This document shows positions 59,617 through 64,000 of a DNA stretch of 64,000 nt, in pieces (within the stretch, counting starts at the first letter, position 1; each line of letters opens with the position of its first letter). A program made the position numbers and the translations under genes. A model generated the notes under the pieces. It ran no database searches and was not told the DNA's origin. It saw only the letters and a list, made by a program, of their open reading frames with translations. This stretch comes from Sphaerimonospora sp050942215 (GTDB lineage Bacteria > Actinomycetota > Actinomycetes > Streptosporangiales > Streptosporangiaceae), in assembly GCF_050942215.1 (NCBI RefSeq), contig NZ_CP192056.1, forward strand, positions 5,890,001 through 5,954,000. The letters run 5' to 3'.

Positions 59617-60773
59617 GTGTCCTCCAGTACGCCGGGTACGGTCAGGCCCGCCCGGGCCGCGACCCCGGTCAGCTCCGCGTACACCGCCGCGTCGAGCGGG
59701 ACACCCGTACGCAGCCGCTCCTGGGCACGCCGATGCTCGTACCAGCCGGGGTAGCGCACCGGCCGGGCGGGGTCGGCGGGCGGGCAGGCGAGCAACGCGC
59801 CGAACAGGGTGCTCGCGTCGGCCTCGGCCCCCTCGCGCAGCGCACCCGGCGCGACGGCCATCACGAAGAAGCCGATGTCGTCGTCGCGCCCGCTCGGGCC
59901 GCCGTCTCCGCCGAGCGCGTCGGGGTGTGCGCCGAGCCCAGCGCCCGGCACCAGCGCGGCCAGCACCTCGACCGCGATGCCCAACCCGAACCCCTTGTGC
60001 TGCGCCGCCTCGCCGCCCAGCCACATCAGATGCGCCCGCCCGGAGTCGAACGCTGCGGGATCGGTCACGGGGGCGCCCCCATCGTCGCGGAGCAGCCCCT
60101 CCGGTACGGACCGACCGGCCCGGGCGGCCTGGCGGATGCGGCCGGTCGGCGCGGCGGTGGTGCTCATGTCGAGCACGAACGGTGGGTGCTCTCCGGCCGG
60201 GGCGGCGACGCTGAGCGGGTTGGTGCCCAGCATCGCGAGCGCCCCACCCGGTGGTCTCGCGATCCGCTGCCCGCCGCAGTTGCTCGCGACCAGCCCGATC
60301 ATCCCCCGCTCCACCGCGCGCAGCGCGTGATGCCCGGCGCAGCCCAGGTGGGTGGCGCCGCGTACGGCCGCCACGCCGACGCCGTACCGCATGGCGCGTT
60401 CCGCGGCCACGTCCATCGCGGCCCCGGCGACCCACAGGCCGAGCGCCCGCTCCGCTGCGATGAGCACGGCCGCGCCGCGGTCGGCGACCGTACGGGGCCG
60501 CGCCCGGGGGTCGATCCGCCCCTCGTCGATCAGCGGCAGGTAGATCCGGGTCAGATTGACCAGGCCATGCGAGTCCATGCCGGTGAGATCGCCATAGCAC
60601 AGCGCCCGCGCGGCCTCGTACGCCTGCTCGGCCGCCATCCCCCGACCAGCGAACACCGCTGAGGCGAAACCGAGCAGGTCGGCATAGCGCACCCGGACGA
60701 TTTCCGACGCCGCCGTGGCCGGCCCGGGACGCGGTGCCGTGGCCGCCGCCCGGTACGAATCCGCCGGCCTCAC
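59613..60773 (-). CDS. Ldh2-family NAD(P)-dependent 2-oxoacid (malate/lactate-type) dehydrogenase
   Basis: 386 residues from GTG 60773. LTGMDSHGLVNL (near 64-75), the conserved His in GATHLGCAGHHAL, and VLDMSTTAAPTGRI fit the Ldh2/YlbC/ComC family, which reduces 2-keto acids or imines such as delta-1-piperideine-2-carboxylate. The N-terminal 25 residues are Ala/Pro-rich and may begin later. Start and stop are both coupled to neighbours. Confidence 0.9.
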   Translation of the reverse strand: MRPADSYRAAATAPRPGPATAASEIVRVRYADLLGFASAVFAGRGMAAEQAYEAARALCYGDLTGMDSHGLVNLTRIYLPLIDEGRIDPRARPRTVADRGAAVLIAAERALGLWVAGAAMDVAAERAMRYGVGVAAVRGATHLGCAGHHALRAVERGMIGLVASNCGGQRIARPPGGALAMLGTNPLSVAAPAGEHPPFVLDMSTTAAPTGRIRQAARAGRSVPEGLLRDDGGAPVTDPAAFDSGRAHLMWLGGEAAQHKGFGLGIAVEVLAALVPGAGLGAHPDALGGDGGPSGRDDDIGFFVMAVAPGALREGAEADASTLFGALLACPPADPARPVRYPGWYEHRRAQERLRTGVPLDAAVYAELTGVAARAGLTVPGVLEDT

Positions 60774-62083
60774 GGCCGTCCGTTCCTGTCGCCGGCGAAG
60801 GCCGCCAGCAGCCTGGCCACCGCGCCGGCGAACTCGGCGAGCTCGCTCTCCCGGACGAACTCCCCCGCGGCGTGGGCGTTGTTGGCGGCGAGATCACCCG
60901 GGCCGAGCACCACGGTGCAGGCATCGGCGATCCCCGACATCCAGATGGCGTCGCAGGTGAAGCCTGGTTCGTGGCACGGCCACGGCTCGATCCCGGCCAC
61001 ATCGCGCAGCAGCCGGTGCCCCCAGCCGTCACGGTCGTCCAGGACCGGCAGTCCGCGTTTGAGCCACTCCAGCCGGGTGACGGCGCGCGCATCGGCCGCG
61101 GTCCTCGCGAACAGCGCCGTGCCGCCGAAGGCCTCGCAGAACGCGTCGAGCCCGTCGTCCAAGGCGGCCCGCAGGTCCCCCTCCAGCCGCCGTCCGGCGT
61201 GGGCCGAGGCATAGGCCAGGTTGAGCAGCAGCGAGCCGCGGCCGTAGACCTTGTTGTGCCGCGTGCCGGTGTGCAGCCCGGCCACGCATACCCCGCCCTC
61301 CGCCGCCGGCCGGTCGAGCGCCCGGGCGAGATGCTGGGCGAGGAAGCCCAGCAGGACGCTCGCGTTGTGTCCGGCGGCGGCATGATCGTCTACGGCGTCG
61401 GCGCCGTCGACCACCACGCGCGCGGTCATCGCCGCCGTGCTCCGCGGCAGGAAGCGCAGCCCGGTGGGCTCGCAGAAGACGTTCAGCCGCCCGATGTATC
61501 CCCGCTCCACGAGCGGCCTCGTGCCGAAGACCCCCATGGCGCCGCCCTCCTCCCCGGCCACGGCCTGGATCAGCACGCCGATGTCCCGGCCGATGGCCGG
61601 GCACAGCTCCCGCGCCGCGCGCACCCCGGCGAGCAGCGCCACCGCGGGCCCCTTGGCGTCGACGGCACCGCGTCCGTAGAAGCGATCGCCGTCGAACCGG
61701 ACCGGCTGGCGACCGGCGACGGTGTCCAGGTGCACGTTGAACATCACGGTGCGGGCGGCGGGCAGTTCCGGCCCGAGCCGCAGCACCAGGCTGGGCTGGT
61801 CATCGAGGAAACCCGGGAGATCGCGTGCCGCCCGCACCGGCGCGGGGACGTCGGGGCGGTCCAGTTCGGCGGCCTCGGGTGGCGCGTTCCGTACGACCCG
61901 GAAGCCGATCGCGGCGGCGGCCCGCGCGTAGCCGGCCTGCGCCTCCCGCAGCCGGGGCGCAGGCGCACCGGCACCGGTCTCCAGCGGACCCGCGGTGGGC
62001 AGTCGCAGCAGCCACAGCAGCAGATCGCGGTCTTCGGGCGCGAGCGGGGAAGCCGGCACGACCGATCGCGTCGGTGTGGTCAA
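60770..62083 (-). CDS. M20-family metallohydrolase (ArgE/DapE type)
   Basis: 437 residues from TTG 62083, in a TTGA overlap with the isomerase gene. Metal-site motifs are FNVHLDTVAG, FYGRGAVDAKGPAV and AVAGEEGG with CEPTGL, as in deacetylases and desuccinylases of amino acids. The dimerisation domain lies between residues about 215 and 330. It may remove an N-acyl protecting group from an amino intermediate, or hydrolyse a dipeptide. The longer open frame upstream has no homology. Confidence 0.9.
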   Translation of the reverse strand: MTTPTRSVVPASPLAPEDRDLLLWLLRLPTAGPLETGAGAPAPRLREAQAGYARAAAAIGFRVVRNAPPEAAELDRPDVPAPVRAARDLPGFLDDQPSLVLRLGPELPAARTVMFNVHLDTVAGRQPVRFDGDRFYGRGAVDAKGPAVALLAGVRAARELCPAIGRDIGVLIQAVAGEEGGAMGVFGTRPLVERGYIGRLNVFCEPTGLRFLPRSTAAMTARVVVDGADAVDDHAAAGHNASVLLGFLAQHLARALDRPAAEGGVCVAGLHTGTRHNKVYGRGSLLLNLAYASAHAGRRLEGDLRAALDDGLDAFCEAFGGTALFARTAADARAVTRLEWLKRGLPVLDDRDGWGHRLLRDVAGIEPWPCHEPGFTCDAIWMSGIADACTVVLGPGDLAANNAHAAGEFVRESELAEFAGAVARLLAAFAGDRNGRP

Positions 62084-63081
62084 CGGGTCCTCCCCGCGCC
62101 TTCGGCGGGAGCGACCAGGCCCACCAGCCGTTCCAGCTCCCGTCCGTACGCCACGAAGGCGGCGCGGTCTCCGCGGCCGGGGTCGCCCGCGCCCGAGAGG
62201 TGTGGACGCAGGTGCAGGTGGGGCTCGATGGAGAGCGCGCCGGTGTAGCCGTCGGTCAGCAGCATGCGCAGGCACTCCGCGACGTGCGCGGCCCCCGTGC
62301 CGGGCGGCACGAAGCCGACCTCGCCGTCGGAGGCGATCACCGCGTCCTTGACGTGCACATGCGCCACGTGACCGACGACGGCGGCGAGCATCTCCGGCGG
62401 CGAGTATCCGTATGCGACACCGTTGCCGATGTCGAACAGCAGCCGGAACGCCGGGCTGTCGATCGCGGCCACCAGGTCCAGCATGCGTTCTGCTCGATCG
62501 CCCGCCCAGCCCGCGCAGTTCTCGAGCGTCAGCAGCAGCCCGGCGTCCTCGGCGCGGTGGGTCAGCTCCCGCAGCCGGCTCAGGGCGCGGCGTCCCCATT
62601 CCGCCTCCGGCAGTCCGCCCGAGGGGTAGGACATGACGCGCACCAGGCGGGTGCCCAGAACGGGGCAACGCCGGGCGAGCACCTCCAGCTCGGCCAGGTC
62701 GAGCGCGAAATCCCCGGTCACCGGCCGGGACCAGTCACCGATCTTGGAGGCCACGCCGACCACGGCGACACCGGCCGTACGGATGCGATCCGCCGACAGG
62801 GCGAAGGCCTCCTCGTCCAGCCGTGCGATGGGGACGCCGGCGATCGTACGCAGCTCGATGCGGTTCCAGCCCAGCTCACGCACGGCGTCGAGCTGCCCGG
62901 GCAGATCCGGTGCGGCCTCGTCGCCGATCCCGGCCAGCACGATCCCGGAGGGCACGATCCCGCCCGGCACGATCCCGGACGGTGCCCACCCGCCCGCCAC
63001 GGGCACGGGCACGGGAGCGGAGGCGGAGGCGGAGGCGGAGGCGGCCGGGGCCGGGCCGGGCTCAGCGGACGCCGTGGACAC
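62080..63081 (-). CDS. Sugar phosphate isomerase/epimerase-like TIM-barrel protein
   Basis: About 333 residues from GTG 63081. The first 60 residues are a Ser/Ala/Pro/Gly-rich lead with PSGIVPGG-type repeats, so the true start may be later. AP-endonuclease-2/xylose-isomerase-like features include WNRIELRT, LLLTLENCAG, FRLLFDIGNG, VAHVHVKDAV and ALSIEPHLH, containing the probable metal ligands Glu, Asp, His and Glu. It overlaps the dehydrogenase gene upstream by 20 bp. Confidence 0.86.
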   Translation of the reverse strand: MSTASAEPGPAPAASASASASAPVPVPVAGGWAPSGIVPGGIVPSGIVLAGIGDEAAPDLPGQLDAVRELGWNRIELRTIAGVPIARLDEEAFALSADRIRTAGVAVVGVASKIGDWSRPVTGDFALDLAELEVLARRCPVLGTRLVRVMSYPSGGLPEAEWGRRALSRLRELTHRAEDAGLLLTLENCAGWAGDRAERMLDLVAAIDSPAFRLLFDIGNGVAYGYSPPEMLAAVVGHVAHVHVKDAVIASDGEVGFVPPGTGAAHVAECLRMLLTDGYTGALSIEPHLHLRPHLSGAGDPGRGDRAAFVAYGRELERLVGLVAPAEGAGRTR

Positions 63082-64000
63082 GCCGCTCCTCCTCGTGCCA
63101 GGTCTTCTCATGCTGGGCCTTCTCATGCTGGGTCTTCTCGTACTGGGTCTTCTCGTACTGGGTCTTCTCGTACTGGGTCTTCTCGTACTGGGTCTTCTCG
63201 TACTGGGTCTTCTCGTGTCGGGTTTTCTCATGCTGGGCCTCTCCGTGTCGGGCGGCGTCCCGTTCATCGGCGGCGCACAGATCCTTGGCCTCGGTGAGCA
63301 GCCGTACGGCCTCGACCTGCACGGGCAGCGCCCCCCGCGTGGCGGAGAGACGGGCGTATCGGGAGTAGGTGCCGCGGATGAAGGCGGAAAGGGCGTCGTC
63401 GTCGAAGACGGTCCAGACCGTGTCACGGCCCTCGGTCACCACCCGGAGCTGCGCGGTGTGGTCCGTGTCGCTGCACGGATAGTGGCCGGTGAGAGTCGCC
63501 CGCTCGAATTCCAGGGTGATGCGGCGCTCACGCACGGGCGAGGTCAGATCCGAGTCGATCTCGGTGCGCACGCCGGAGTGGTGCTCCAGCCGGAGCCCGG
63601 CACGGCCCAGTCGGGGCAGCCGGAGCCGGCCGGTCGCCATGTCCGCCCAGGAGGCGCCGGTGATCCGGGCGCCGCCCGCGAGGGTGAGCACCACGGCCAG
63701 CGCGTGCGGCACCTCCACGTCGAAGGCGGTGGGGTGGTCGGGAACCATGGCGCTACGGGTGAAGCGAGGCTTGTTCTGTACGAAGCGGATGCCGCGCAGC
63801 CTGCCGAACTCCTCCGTGTCCACGGCCTCGCGCAGCCGACGGGTCAGGTCGCTGTGGAGCCAGTGGGTGGCGACGGTGATCTCCAGTCCCCGGCTGCGCC
63901 GCAACCGGGCGATCGCCGCCAACCCCACCAGGTCCAATGCCAGCGGCTTCTCCACGATGATCTTTCGATAGCCGAGTCCGGCCAGCCGCTCCAGCACACC
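63062..64000 (-). CDS. Gfo/Idh/MocA-family dehydrogenase B (partial, cut by right edge)
   Basis: The start lies beyond the window; 312 residues of the C-terminal side are visible, beginning just before IIVEKPLAL, which usually sits near residue 90-100. The catalytic domain has THWLHSD and FVQNKPRFTRSAM. After residue about 245 of the visible part the protein ends in an array of nine KTQYE-like pentapeptides (EKTRH, five EKTQY, EKTQH, EKAQH, EKTWH), highly charged and probably helical or disordered. Such a tail is unusual for the family. It is a homologue of, but not closely similar to, the dehydrogenase at 58693. Confidence 0.85.
   Translation of the reverse strand, partial: GVLERLAGLGYRKIIVEKPLALDLVGLAAIARLRRSRGLEITVATHWLHSDLTRRLREAVDTEEFGRLRGIRFVQNKPRFTRSAMVPDHPTAFDVEVPHALAVVLTLAGGARITGASWADMATGRLRLPRLGRAGLRLEHHSGVRTEIDSDLTSPVRERRITLEFERATLTGHYPCSDTDHTAQLRVVTEGRDTVWTVFDDDALSAFIRGTYSRYARLSATRGALPVQVEAVRLLTEAKDLCAADERDAARHGEAQHEKTRHEKTQYEKTQYEKTQYEKTQYEKTQYEKTQHEKAQHEKTWHEEERRVHGVR
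63100..63240 (-). repeat. 15-bp minisatellite encoding the dehydrogenase C-terminal tail
   Basis: TTCTCGTACTGGGTC occurs five times perfectly, flanked by four diverged copies (TGCTGGGCC and TGTCGGGTT variants). The array ends about 20 bp before the downstream isomerase start. Confidence 0.92.

Noticed and set aside
63100..63240. CRISPR-like array
   Set aside because: Units are 15 bp in direct tandem without spacers and in frame with the dehydrogenase; it is a coding minisatellite.

Overview
The window is very GC-rich with densely packed, translationally coupled genes, and looks like a high-GC actinobacterium; a genus cannot be fixed from sequence alone. I see no rRNA, tRNA, CRISPR or transposase. 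Almost everything is secondary metabolism, and the gene order suggests two adjacent clusters meeting at about 46.45 kb, where the strands converge.

Cluster 1 (left edge to about 46.44 kb) is a hybrid NRPS / trans-AT polyketide cluster. At 0-7 kb lies an amino-acid tailoring set: an alpha/beta-hydrolase cut by the window edge, a SyrB2-type Fe/2-oxoglutarate halogenase and a free carrier protein on the minus strand, divergent from a cysteine-synthase-like PLP enzyme, an A-T-TE NRPS whose TE has a Cys nucleophile, and an L-threonine-kinase-like GHMP kinase. A long minus-strand operon (27.0 to 7.1 kb) carries HMG-CoA-synthase-like protein, enoyl-CoA hydratase, trans AT-ER didomain, a 4,352-residue megasynthase (T-Cy-Cy-A(Cys)-T-Ox-KS0-ACP-KS-KR-ACP-KS), a SyrP/TauD-like hydroxylase, a 27-residue peptide gene and a PqqD-M50 membrane protease. 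From 27.4 to 46.4 kb come two passenger genes, a flavoprotein, two paralogues of an unnamed duplicated-domain family, a second A-T protein with a Cys-nucleophile acyltransferase-like hydrolase, an argininosuccinate-lyase homologue with an ATP-grasp partner, an AMP ligase, a Crp/Fnr regulator, an oligopeptide-type ABC importer and a CPA2 antiporter. The thiazole-forming NRPS, AT-ER, HMGS/ECH and Crp-type regulator recall the leinamycin family, but the amino-acid supply differs: Thr kinase + PLP enzyme + lyase suggests 2,3-diaminobutyrate, with halogenation on a carrier protein.

Cluster 1 promoters share an FNR-spaced palindrome, (T/C)GC(T/G)CA-N4-TG(A/C)GC(A/G), at eight places between 1.56 and 39.10 kb. 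The natural candidate reader is the Crp/Fnr protein at 38.35 kb. I found none in cluster 2.

Cluster 2 (46.46 kb to right edge, all minus strand) encodes an AMP ligase-methyltransferase fusion, a long family III CoA-transferase, an AMP ligase, a flavin oxidase, a UbiA prenyltransferase, two DegT-type aminotransferases, a calerythrin-like EF-hand protein, a small unknown protein, two Gfo/Idh/MocA dehydrogenases, an Ldh2-type dehydrogenase, an M20 hydrolase and a TIM-barrel isomerase. It looks like a biosynthetic operon set whose product I cannot name.

The most novel-looking elements are the 27-aa peptide / PqqD-M50 pair, the shared operator system, the halogenation/diaminobutyrate loading system, and the two duplicated-domain paralogues. 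A striking number of genes carry in-frame minisatellites.
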